Under the pieces are notes generated by a model. It saw only the letters and a list, made by a program, of their open reading frames with translations, had not been told where the DNA came from and made no database searches. From NCBI GenBank assembly GCA_030605085.1, contig JAUWBH010000193.1, positions 1-10,730 of the forward strand: 10,730 nucleotides of DNA, read 5' to 3'. Both the position numbers and the translations under genes were made by a program. This document shows, in pieces, positions 6,169 through 10,730 of this stretch. Numbering within the stretch: position 1 is the stretch's first letter; each line of letters starts with the position of its first letter. This DNA is from Promethearchaeota archaeon. GTDB taxonomy: Archaea; Asgardarchaeota; Lokiarchaeia; Sigynarchaeales; SOKP01.

Positions 6169-7005
6169 TTAACCTACCGTATATCCATCTAATTCTAATC
6201 TATTTTCTTTTGTGATTAAATATTTTTTAAGGGATTTATATCCTGAAGGCAAATAATTTACATAAATATGCTGTGCTATAGCAATAGGTGATCTTGGTCG
6301 TAAATGTTGTTTAGCATAACCATCCCATTGAATAATGCTTATTCGCTTCCAGAGTTTTCTTGGTTCAAGTAATTTTTTCGCTTGTTCAATCAGTTGAAAT
6401 AAGTTTAAATTTCTTATTTCAAATCCCAAATAATAAACGCCTAAATCTCTATTAAGTTTGTGTATATCTTTTCTTATTTTTGAGGTTTCTGCTTTCTCAG
6501 ATTTAAATGTAGCTTCAAAGATATTTGTTTCAGTTTCAGTAAGTTCCATTAATTTATCATCTTTTATTTCAACAACTAAGAAATTAACTGGAATGTCAGG
6601 AGGATAGGTTTCTTCCACATTTCCATCTTCGTCTTTTTTTTCAAATTCAGGTAGATTATTATCTAAAGCTTCGAATATTTTATCAATTTTAACTTCATTT
6701 AATGGATTTTTTATAGTTCCATCGGGATTTCTATCTTGTTTATAATTCACTTCAATAACACTACTATCTCCTGAAGAAAAAATAACACCATATTCATCTA
6801 AATCCTCTAAAGGTGTTTTATCATGAGGTAGTGCTCCTCCTCTCGCCTTTAATATAAGAATAGATTCGCCATAAAAATTCAAGATTTTTCTTAAACTAAG
6901 CGTTAAAATTGAAGGAATCTGGTCATTTATAATTTCGCCTATTTTATATTTTACATCTTCTGAATTATCTTTTTCTTCAATAATTTGTTCTATTTTTTCA
7001 TTCAA
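6169..7005 (-). CDS. 278-aa protein of unknown function in the RHH operon
   Basis: Not recognised. The N-terminal 45 residues are helical and acidic. Strands follow (ESILILKARGGALP, EYGVIFSSGDSSVIEVNYKQ). Then come a low-complexity acidic loop (EFEKKDEDGNVEETYPPDI), a strand VNFLVVEIKD, a helix, and a basic C-terminal part with YYLGFEIRNLNLFQLIEQAK and YVNYLPSGYKSLKKYL. The start is TTG 7005, overlapping the TGA of the preceding small gene as TTGA. GAGG lies about 11 nt upstream, and no ATG in this frame is near, so translation is probably coupled. Soluble, no membrane segment. Its place between a ribbon-helix-helix protein and the ParB genes suggests a role in the same DNA-maintenance locus; the biochemical function is unknown. 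Confidence 0.75.
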   Translation of the reverse strand: MNEKIEQIIEEKDNSEDVKYKIGEIINDQIPSILTLSLRKILNFYGESILILKARGGALPHDKTPLEDLDEYGVIFSSGDSSVIEVNYKQDRNPDGTIKNPLNEVKIDKIFEALDNNLPEFEKKDEDGNVEETYPPDIPVNFLVVEIKDDKLMELTETETNIFEATFKSEKAETSKIRKDIHKLNRDLGVYYLGFEIRNLNLFQLIEQAKKLLEPRKLWKRISIIQWDGYAKQHLRPRSPIAIAQHIYVNYLPSGYKSLKKYLITKENRLELDGYTVG

Positions 7006-7130
7006 TCTTTTTCATCCTCTTTATCTTTATCTATTAATTTTAATATAAATTCGTGCCAAGATTGTTCTCCTTTTTTTTCTGTTAGTTTTTGATGCTCTTT
7101 ATCTTCAAAAGTAACATTTATAGTCTTCAT
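7002..7130 (-). CDS. 42-aa ribbon-helix-helix-like protein
   Basis: The sequence begins MKTINVTFEDKEHQKLTEKK and continues GEQSWHEFILKLIDKDKEDE. This fits a CopG/Arc-like ribbon-helix-helix: strand KTINVTF, helix EDKEHQKLTEKKG, then SWHEFILKLI as the second helix, which carries the usual Ser/Trp start and hydrophobic core. Such proteins bind operator or centromere DNA as dimers. It is the first gene of the operon with the 278-aa and 96-aa proteins and overlaps the former by 4 nt (TTGA). The start has no ribosome binding site, but TTTAAATA lies about 26 nt upstream, so the mRNA is probably leaderless. In plasmids, small RHH proteins often regulate or perform partition (ParG, ParR, Omega types); that role is inferred here. 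Confidence 0.65.
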   Translation of the reverse strand: MKTINVTFEDKEHQKLTEKKGEQSWHEFILKLIDKDKEDEKD

Positions 7131-7267
7131 ATTAATAAATAAGTAAGTTAGTTATTTAAACAAACAGAGCGTATTTATTAAGTGAAAAATAAGCGCTATA
7201 AACGTCTAAGGTAATTTAACCTCGTCTCACCGACAAATTTTTTAAACATTACTTTTAAAAAGTATTC
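7131..7267 (-). promoter_or_regulatory. Promoter region of the RHH/278/96 operon
   Basis: The TATA-like TTTAAATA (minus strand, 7160-7153) is centred about 26 nt from ATG 7130. Upstream lie TAAGCGCT (7190-7197), matching eight bases of the palindrome before ParB 1, and a short inverted AGGT...ACCT element around 7208-7221. The toxin-like gene ends at 7268, so its 3' end is also here. Confidence 0.45.
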
Positions 7268-7624
7268 TTATTCCTCCCATAGTATAAATTCTGTTCTATT
7301 GTCTCTATAGGCATTGCTTCTATGATCTATACTCATTAAAACAAGCTTCTCCAGATCGTTTTCATCACAACCTATACAGGTAATTGGTTTATTAAATTCA
7401 TGAATACATTGAAAACAATATACAAACAGAATTCTAAAATCCCATTTATGATAACTTCTAAAATGACATAATGTTGGACTTTTAAGGTTATGGAATCTTG
7501 AGAGATCTTCTTTAGTAATATGCCTTAAATCGTATAAAAAATTCTCTCTTTTTTTTTTTGGAATCAAGTTCTTTAAATCTAGTTGAAATGTCTGAGTTCT
7601 TCGAACTGGTAAAGGCTCTATCAT
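7268..7624 (-). CDS. RelE-like toxin candidate with two C-x2-C pairs
   Basis: A 118-aa protein whose core follows the RelE/ParE mRNA-interferase layout. It has an N-terminal strand and basic helix (PKKKRENFLYDLRHITKEDLS, shortened here in meaning to residues 22-42), a FHNLKSP segment (45-50), the central strand WDFRILFVYC (61-70), and the late strand LVLMSIDHRSNAYRD (94-108) with conserved-looking His, Arg and Tyr. Between the last strands are C-x2-C pairs CFQC (70-73) and CIGC (83-86), probably a zinc knuckle; I recall archaeal RelE-like proteins with such an insertion. ATG 7624 is used, with TTG 7633 possible; no clear ribosome binding site. It lies 29 nt after the Panacea-like gene, matching antitoxin-toxin order. 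An 11-base homopolymer (7549-7559) inside the gene may slip. Alternative: a non-toxic zinc protein. Confidence 0.55.
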   Translation of the reverse strand: MIEPLPVRRTQTFQLDLKNLIPKKKRENFLYDLRHITKEDLSRFHNLKSPTLCHFRSYHKWDFRILFVYCFQCIHEFNKPITCIGCDENDLEKLVLMSIDHRSNAYRDNRTEFILWEE

Positions 7625-7653
7625 TGAACACAATCAAAACTGTCTTTTGGATT

Positions 7654-8259
7654 TTATAGTAAAGTAAAATTACCAACTTGGCAATCTTTAATAGCATTTT
7701 GCAATTTTTGATACATTTTGGGATTTAACAAAATTTCTATTGTATCATACCAAGCATCATCTAAGAAAAATCTAAATTTTGGATTATATATTTGACGAGG
7801 ATCAATAATTGCTTCAAATTCTCTATAATCAAAAAAGCATTTCTTTTTCATTCCAATTTGAGGTAATGAATAAATAAATTCAGCAATTTTATCTCCAGAT
7901 TCATTACCAAAATCATCTATTATTTTATCAAGTTGAGTGAATATTATTGAGTTTTCTTGAATTAAATCATCAATTTCTTTTATAAATTTAGAAGTTAATG
8001 AATTTTGATAATATCTATTTGTATGTTTTAAATAACCATTTTTAGTTAAGTTTTTTAAATTTGTCTCAATACGTTTATCATAAGGTCCTTCTGGATATCG
8101 TTTCATGATATAATTGGGGCCAACAATTTTTTGATGATATAGATCTTCTTCTAAAATAAATAATAATTTAGCTGTCTTTTTTCTTCCCCCTCCATTATCA
8201 AGATGATGTAATACATAGAGATCTAAAATTAAATCTTCATAATGAACACGTCTAACCAT
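7654..8259 (-). CDS. Panacea-like (SocA/DUF4065-type) antitoxin candidate
   Basis: A 201-aa soluble helical protein. The N-terminal 80 residues follow the Panacea/SocA pattern: helix ILDLYVLHHL (11-20), KTAKLLFILEEDLY (28-41; the LxKLLyl.e..y motif), then YPEGPYDKRI (55-64; the conserved GP turn) and LKNLTKNGYL (68-77). Panacea domains act as versatile antitoxins in PanAT systems. The C-terminal half is unassigned and rich in aromatic residues (FRFFLDDAWYD). I chose ATG 8259 because GAGGG lies 7-8 nt upstream; GTG 8292 is a weaker alternative. The next gene, 29 nt on, is RelE-like, so the pair looks like a type II toxin-antitoxin operon. An 18-bp palindrome lies at the operon's promoter. Assignment rests on motif reading only. 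Confidence 0.5.
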   Translation of the reverse strand: MVRRVHYEDLILDLYVLHHLDNGGGRKKTAKLLFILEEDLYHQKIVGPNYIMKRYPEGPYDKRIETNLKNLTKNGYLKHTNRYYQNSLTSKFIKEIDDLIQENSIIFTQLDKIIDDFGNESGDKIAEFIYSLPQIGMKKKCFFDYREFEAIIDPRQIYNPKFRFFLDDAWYDTIEILLNPKMYQKLQNAIKDCQVGNFTLL

Positions 8260-8281
8260 TTTTAAACCCTCACTTTTCTTA

Positions 8282-8407
8282 CTAAATATCACTTAATAAA
8301 TTTATTAATTTAATATTAAATGCAGGTGATCCCTTTCTTAGTTTTTTAGTTTGATTTGATGTGCTTACAATATTATTATACTGTTCTAATTTTTTAACCT
8401 TTTTCAT
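8282..8407 (-). CDS. 41-aa basic ORF at the head of the TA operon
   Basis: It begins MKKVKKLEQYNNIVSTSNQT and continues KKLRKGSPAFNIKLINLLSDI. The family is unknown: basic N-terminus, C-terminal amphipathic helix, no Cys or membrane segment. It starts 17 nt after the 18-bp palindrome and ends 22 nt before the Panacea-like gene, so it would be the first gene of the operon. There is no good Shine-Dalgarno sequence (GAATGA only). If translated, it could be a leader peptide or a small DNA-binding regulator. Confidence 0.4.
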   Translation of the reverse strand: MKKVKKLEQYNNIVSTSNQTKKLRKGSPAFNIKLINLLSDI

Positions 8408-8423
8408 TTCATTCTATTAGAAT

Positions 8424-8441
8424 CTAGTATCTAGATACTAG
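8424..8441. promoter_or_regulatory. 18-bp perfect palindrome, candidate TA operator
   Basis: CTAGTATCTAGATACTAG is a perfect palindrome 17-34 nt before ATG 8407. A second CTAGTAT overlaps its right end (8438-8444), and further TCTAG elements occur at 8423-8427 and 8451. A TATA-like TTTAATAA lies on the minus strand at about 8455-8465, which would put transcription start inside the palindrome, a typical place for autorepression. Confidence 0.6.
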
Positions 8442-8590
8442 TATAAGACTCTAGGTTATTAAACGCTCCCTTTTTCTACTTCCAATCACCTCCCTCTCTC
8501 CGTAGAGCATTATTCCATAGCGTTGGTTTACTGATTTAGTAAAAGGTTAAATATTGACAAAAGGATCTATTAATTAGCGACATAAAACTG

Positions 8591-8618
8591 CCGAAAAACG
8601 AAGATTACTTATAATCTT
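8591..8618 (-). terminator. Hairpin terminator after the GTPase/Zn-protein operon
   Basis: On the minus strand AAGATTA, loop TAAG, TAATCTT form a perfect 7-bp stem (8618-8601), followed by CGTTTTTC. It lies 5 nt after the stop codon of the 56-aa gene. Confidence 0.65.
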
Positions 8619-8623
8619 AGCAT

Positions 8624-8794
8624 TCATAAAAATAGTTTCCATTCTTTTTTATTTTCTAACTCTTCTTCATTTACAATCTGAACGGGATGGCCAGAATGTA
8701 ACGAATCAAACTTTTCCAATTTTTCTTTATTGACATAATTATCCTCAAGAAGAGTTACATATTCACGGCACATAAAACATACTTTTACTCGCAT
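8624..8794 (-). CDS. 56-aa C-x2-C small protein, GTPase partner gene
   Basis: It begins MRVKVCFMCREYVTLLEDNY, continues VNKEKLEKFDSLHSGHPVQI and ends with an acidic helix EEELENKKEWKLFL. One C-x2-C (Cys6, Cys9) and a HSGH pair (His33, His36) could together bind one zinc ion in a ribbon-like fold. The start is ATG 8794, with a strong GGGGAGG about 11 nt upstream. It begins 28 nt after the stop of the small GTPase and is followed by a terminator, so the two form a closed two-gene operon. Soluble and cytosolic. Function unknown; an effector or regulator of the GTPase is a reasonable inference from the pairing. Confidence 0.7.
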   Translation of the reverse strand: MRVKVCFMCREYVTLLEDNYVNKEKLEKFDSLHSGHPVQIVNEEELENKKEWKLFL

Positions 8795-8822
8795 TAAATT
8801 TATACCTCCCCTTCTTTAACAA

Positions 8823-9350
8823 TTAAGCATAACCTTCAAATTTTATTATAGATCTCGTTAAAAATTCAAAAATCTTATCAATATTTTCTCCAGTTTTAGA
8901 GGAACATTCGAAATTCTTAACGATTTTATATTTTTTTGAGATTTTCTCAGCGTATTTTCTGGATATTATTCTTTCTTTATGGAGATCTAACTTTCCACCA
9001 ACCATTAATAGAGGAACTTTCTTCTTATCATTAGATAAATTGTCTTTGAATAGTGTTAACCATTTTTCTAGGTTATTTATACTGGAATAATTAGTGATAT
9101 CATACATAAAAATACCTCCTGATATGCCCTTTATAAAAATGGGGAAAACAAATTGAAATTGAGGATCGCTTCTAAGATTCCAAATTTGAAGTATAATTTT
9201 AGAAGAATTTATTGTTAAATTTTTTATCGCAAAATCTATGCATACTGGTGGCCTTACTTCCTTTTTTTGAATACCTGTTTGGATTAATGAAGTTTTTCCA
9301 ACGTTTCTATCTCCAAAAAGACATATTTTGTAGATTAACTCCTTGCTCAT
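8823..9350 (-). CDS. Rab/Ras-like small GTPase with degenerate switch motifs
   Basis: A 175-aa single-domain protein of the Ras superfamily. G1/P-loop is GDRNVGKTS (13-21). The G2 region reads PPVCIDF (34-40), where Rab proteins have PTIGVDF, so the switch I Thr is lost. G3 reads WNLRSDPQF (57-65) instead of WDTAGQERF, so the Mg-binding Asp, the Gly and the catalytic Gln are missing. G4 is GGKLDL (118-123), a variant of NKxD. G5 is CSSKTGENI (149-157). The C-terminus (FEGYA) has no prenylation Cys. The protein probably binds GTP, but intrinsic hydrolysis is predicted poor. AAAGG lies about 10 nt before ATG 9350. It is first in an operon with the 56-aa C-x2-C protein. This family supports an Asgard origin. 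Confidence 0.85.
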   Translation of the reverse strand: MSKELIYKICLFGDRNVGKTSLIQTGIQKKEVRPPVCIDFAIKNLTINSSKIILQIWNLRSDPQFQFVFPIFIKGISGGIFMYDITNYSSINNLEKWLTLFKDNLSNDKKKVPLLMVGGKLDLHKERIISRKYAEKISKKYKIVKNFECSSKTGENIDKIFEFLTRSIIKFEGYA

Positions 9351-9403
9351 TTCTTATACCTTTTGTTTTGAGTGCATTCAGTAACTTAGCTTAAATATTA
9401 TTC

Positions 9404-9421
9404 TTATAGATCTTTCTATAA
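9404..9421. repeat. 7-bp inverted repeat upstream of the GTPase gene
   Basis: TTATAGA (9404-9410), loop TCTT, TCTATAA (9415-9421), lying 54-71 nt before ATG 9350. The minus-strand reading also contains TATA-like elements (TTTATAG), so it may be an operator or overlap the promoter. Confidence 0.4.
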
Positions 9422-9583
9422 ACTTTTCGATATAATAATCATACCAACAAAATTTAAATTTTTACTTCAATTTCGGTTTCAATTTGAATTAATTTTTGTA
9501 GAAAAAGCGAAAAAAAGAGAATCAAAAGCTAATAAACCGACAAAAATTATAAATCTACTTTTACTTCCAAAATCTTCTTATGA

Positions 9584-9787
9584 CTATTCTCTAACTATCA
9601 AATATATAATACATCCGATACAGCTAGTTAATAACACAATTAATAACCACATCGTAGCATCCATATTTCTTCTCTTAGCGTCATTGAAAACCCATACAGC
9701 CAAACCTATTCCTATTAAATAGGTGATGATTATTACGATAATTACAGGTAGCCATAAAAATGAAAAAACGGGATATTGAACAGTCAT
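9584..9787 (-). CDS. Small two-helix membrane protein (PLDc_N-like)
   Basis: A 67-aa integral membrane protein. TM1 is about residues 9-34 (FLWLPVIIVIIITYLIGIGL), the short loop is FNDAKRRNMDA (34-44), TM2 is about 46-64 (WLLIVLLTSCIGCIIYLIV), and it ends RE. The WVFNDAKRRNMDATMW core followed by a G-x2-IYLIVR end matches small archaeal membrane proteins resembling the phospholipase D-nuclease N-terminal domain. Those proteins have no known enzymatic activity by themselves. ATG 9787 has GAGGA 7 nt upstream. It is a single gene, possibly transcribed from a promoter overlapping the 25-bp repeat at 9855-9879 (GTAAAGGTTTAAATT on the minus strand). Its exact role is unknown. Confidence 0.75.
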   Translation of the reverse strand: MTVQYPVFSFLWLPVIIVIIITYLIGIGLAVWVFNDAKRRNMDATMWLLIVLLTSCIGCIIYLIVRE

Positions 9788-9854
9788 TTTTATTCCTCAT
9801 TTATGTCTTTTTTAACATTTCTTGTATTCCATATCTTTCTATTTAAAAATTAAA

Positions 9855-9879
9855 AATTTAAACCTTTACAAAAAAGAAA
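9855..9879. repeat. 25-bp direct repeat, right copy
   Basis: Identical to 3544-3568 in the same orientation. Here it lies between the 158-aa gene (ends 9908) and the 67-aa membrane protein (starts 9787). On the minus strand it could serve as terminator of the former (CTTTCTTTTTTG) or promoter of the latter (TTTAAATT about 70 nt before its ATG). Confidence 0.7.
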
Positions 9880-9907
9880 GAATAATATTCAAAACGAGAG
9901 GTTATAT

Positions 9908-10384
9908 CTACTTTTTTTTTTTAAACTTTTTAGGAGCTGTTCTCTTTGGTTTTTTAAACTTAGACCATAGTTTATCAATGAATTTTATAAGAGTCTCTTT
10001 TTTCAATAAAACAGAAATTTCAAATGCGTTTTCATCATTTTGGGAATAATCAAAACAGATAGTAGGACGGATAACCACGTTTGGTAATCCTTCTTGGACT
10101 CTATCAAATTCGATAACTACTTTCGTTATTTGTACATTATGTTTTTCAGATGTGGCAATAATAATTTCCCTGAATCGGCGTTGCACTAATTTTTCAAATA
10201 ATTTTAAAAAGGCGGATATTTTGACATTTAAATCTTCAGGATCAAAACCCCATCTTTGATGTAATTGTTTTCTTCTCTTTCTATATGTTGAAGATGTTTT
10301 ACTTACACTATTCAGGTGGCGATATGCTTTAACATCTAATGGCTTTAAAAGTCTCGAACCAATAAAATCAATGGGATAGAACAC
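9908..10384 (-). CDS. Basic 158-aa protein of unknown function
   Basis: Not recognised. The N-terminal 60 residues are basic (KTSSTYRKRRKQLHQRWGFD). A helix (LKLFEKLVQRRFREIIIATS, about 60-80) and a beta-rich middle follow (VQITKVVIEFD, LPNVVIRPTICFDY). It ends in a helix and a lysine-rich tail (KLWSKFKKPKRTAPKKFKKK), suggesting nucleic-acid contact. There is no membrane segment. The start is GTG 10384; no ATG is available near it and there is no ribosome binding site. A TATA-like ATATTTAAT (minus strand 10414-10406) about 26 nt upstream suggests leaderless translation. The last codons sit on an 11-base homopolymer (9912-9922), so the exact C-terminus may be uncertain. It is transcribed divergently from the gene at 10479. 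Confidence 0.65.
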   Translation of the reverse strand: MFYPIDFIGSRLLKPLDVKAYRHLNSVSKTSSTYRKRRKQLHQRWGFDPEDLNVKISAFLKLFEKLVQRRFREIIIATSEKHNVQITKVVIEFDRVQEGLPNVVIRPTICFDYSQNDENAFEISVLLKKETLIKFIDKLWSKFKKPKRTAPKKFKKKK

Positions 10385-10405
10385 TGTAAAAGGAATATTA
10401 ATTTA

Positions 10406-10432
10406 ATTAAATATTGTACTCATTAAATATTG
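10406..10432. promoter_or_regulatory. Divergent promoter with 11-bp direct repeat
   Basis: ATTAAATATTG occurs at 10406-10416 and again at 10422-10432 (16-bp period) in the 94-nt space between the divergent 158-aa and 10479 genes. The left copy overlaps the TATA-like box of the minus-strand gene. Operator or paired promoter elements are plausible; AT-richness makes chance repeats possible too. Confidence 0.4.
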
Positions 10433-10478
10433 AGAAATTTAATTGTATTTCATAATATAAGAAAGGAAAGACAAAATA

Positions 10479-10730
10479 ATGTTTAATGTTATTTCTTCTA
10501 AAGAACCATTACCTAGTTCAATTGAAATTTTTACAATTGAAAGAAAAAAATTAGATATTAGATTGAGAGAGTTACGTAAGACATATTTCGAATTAGGATG
10601 GAATATCGTTATCGTAAAAGATAAAATAGGTTTTATGGCTATTGATAAAGAGAATATCGATGAAGAACCCCCTCTTTTAGAGGAATGTTGGAAAGAAGAA
10701 AGTGAAATTAAGAAAAGTATATTTTATCTA
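10479..10730 (+). CDS. N-terminal part of an unidentified protein (runs off the window)
   Basis: 84 codons are visible from ATG 10479 to the window end without a stop. GAAAGGAAAG lies about 9-10 nt upstream as ribosome binding site. The protein starts MFNVISSKEPLPSSIEIFTI, then has a basic helix (RKKLDIRLRELRKTYFELGW), a strand (NIVIVKDKIGFMAIDKE) and an acidic segment (NIDEEPPLLEECWKEESE). Family not recognised. It is divergent from the 158-aa gene and may share its control region. Confidence 0.6.
   Translation, partial: MFNVISSKEPLPSSIEIFTIERKKLDIRLRELRKTYFELGWNIVIVKDKIGFMAIDKENIDEEPPLLEECWKEESEIKKSIFYL

Noticed and set aside
7512..7697. 61-aa minus-strand ORF across the antitoxin/toxin junction
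   Set aside because: It overlaps both better-supported genes in another frame, has biased composition and no ribosome binding site.
8485..8493. Plus-strand ATCACCTCC as a 16S rRNA 3' end fragment
   Set aside because: Only nine bases match the usual 16S tail, with no surrounding rRNA similarity; better read as a Shine-Dalgarno sequence on the minus strand.
1..10730. CRISPR array, tRNA, rRNA or integrase
   Set aside because: No regularly spaced repeats, no cloverleaf with a T-loop, no rRNA-like sequence and no tyrosine or serine recombinase motifs were found on either strand.

Overview
This is an AT-rich archaeal window whose best taxonomic marker is a Ras/Rab-type small GTPase (minus strand, 8823-9350) with a GGKLDL guanine-specificity motif. 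It is followed by a tiny C-x2-C protein. Proliferated small GTPases of this kind are characteristic of Asgard (Lokiarchaeia-like) archaea, so I infer an Asgard host. Starts are a mix of Shine-Dalgarno-led genes and first genes that look leaderless, with a TATA-like box about 21-32 nt before the start. I see no tRNA, rRNA, CRISPR array or recognisable integrase or transposase.

Left part (1-3655), mostly plus strand. A gene tail (2-70) is followed by a 21-codon ORF and a ribbon-helix-helix-like reading frame with no usual start codon. After a gene-free stretch comes a 271-aa protein of unknown function (753-1568). A convincing minus-strand reading frame without a start codon follows (1598-1801). 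Next is a two-gene cassette: an acidic 154-aa protein and a P-loop ATPase of Zot/HerA-FtsK type (2282-3061). The ATPase frame continues past a TAA into a helix-turn-helix-like tail ending at 3277, and a hairpin plus T-tract then ends the unit. This looks like plasmid- or virus-derived DNA, partly decayed.

Middle (3656-7130), minus strand. A small ribbon-helix-helix protein is translationally coupled to a 278-aa unknown, followed by a 96-aa unknown and a terminator. Then come two overlapping ParB-like genes. This resembles a partition or nucleoid-binding locus without a ParA in view. A 10-bp palindrome TAAGCGCTTA sits just upstream of the first ParB gene. The same 8-bp core recurs inside the second ParB gene, and a 7-bp part recurs upstream of the ribbon-helix-helix operon.

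Right part (7268-9787), minus strand. A likely toxin-antitoxin operon pairs a Panacea-like antitoxin candidate with a RelE-like toxin candidate carrying two C-x2-C pairs. It is preceded by a 41-aa ORF and an 18-bp perfect palindrome at the promoter. Next is the GTPase operon, in which the GTPase has lost the usual switch I threonine and the DxxGQ catalytic motif, and a two-helix membrane protein. A 25-bp direct repeat (3544-3568 and 9855-9879) brackets the whole minus-strand block from ParB to the membrane protein. It could mark the ends of an integrated element or be a shared promoter/terminator module.

Right edge (9908-10730). A basic 158-aa unknown (minus) and an incomplete plus-strand gene diverge from a short promoter region carrying an 11-bp direct repeat. 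All family assignments come from reading motifs by eye, without database or structure searches.
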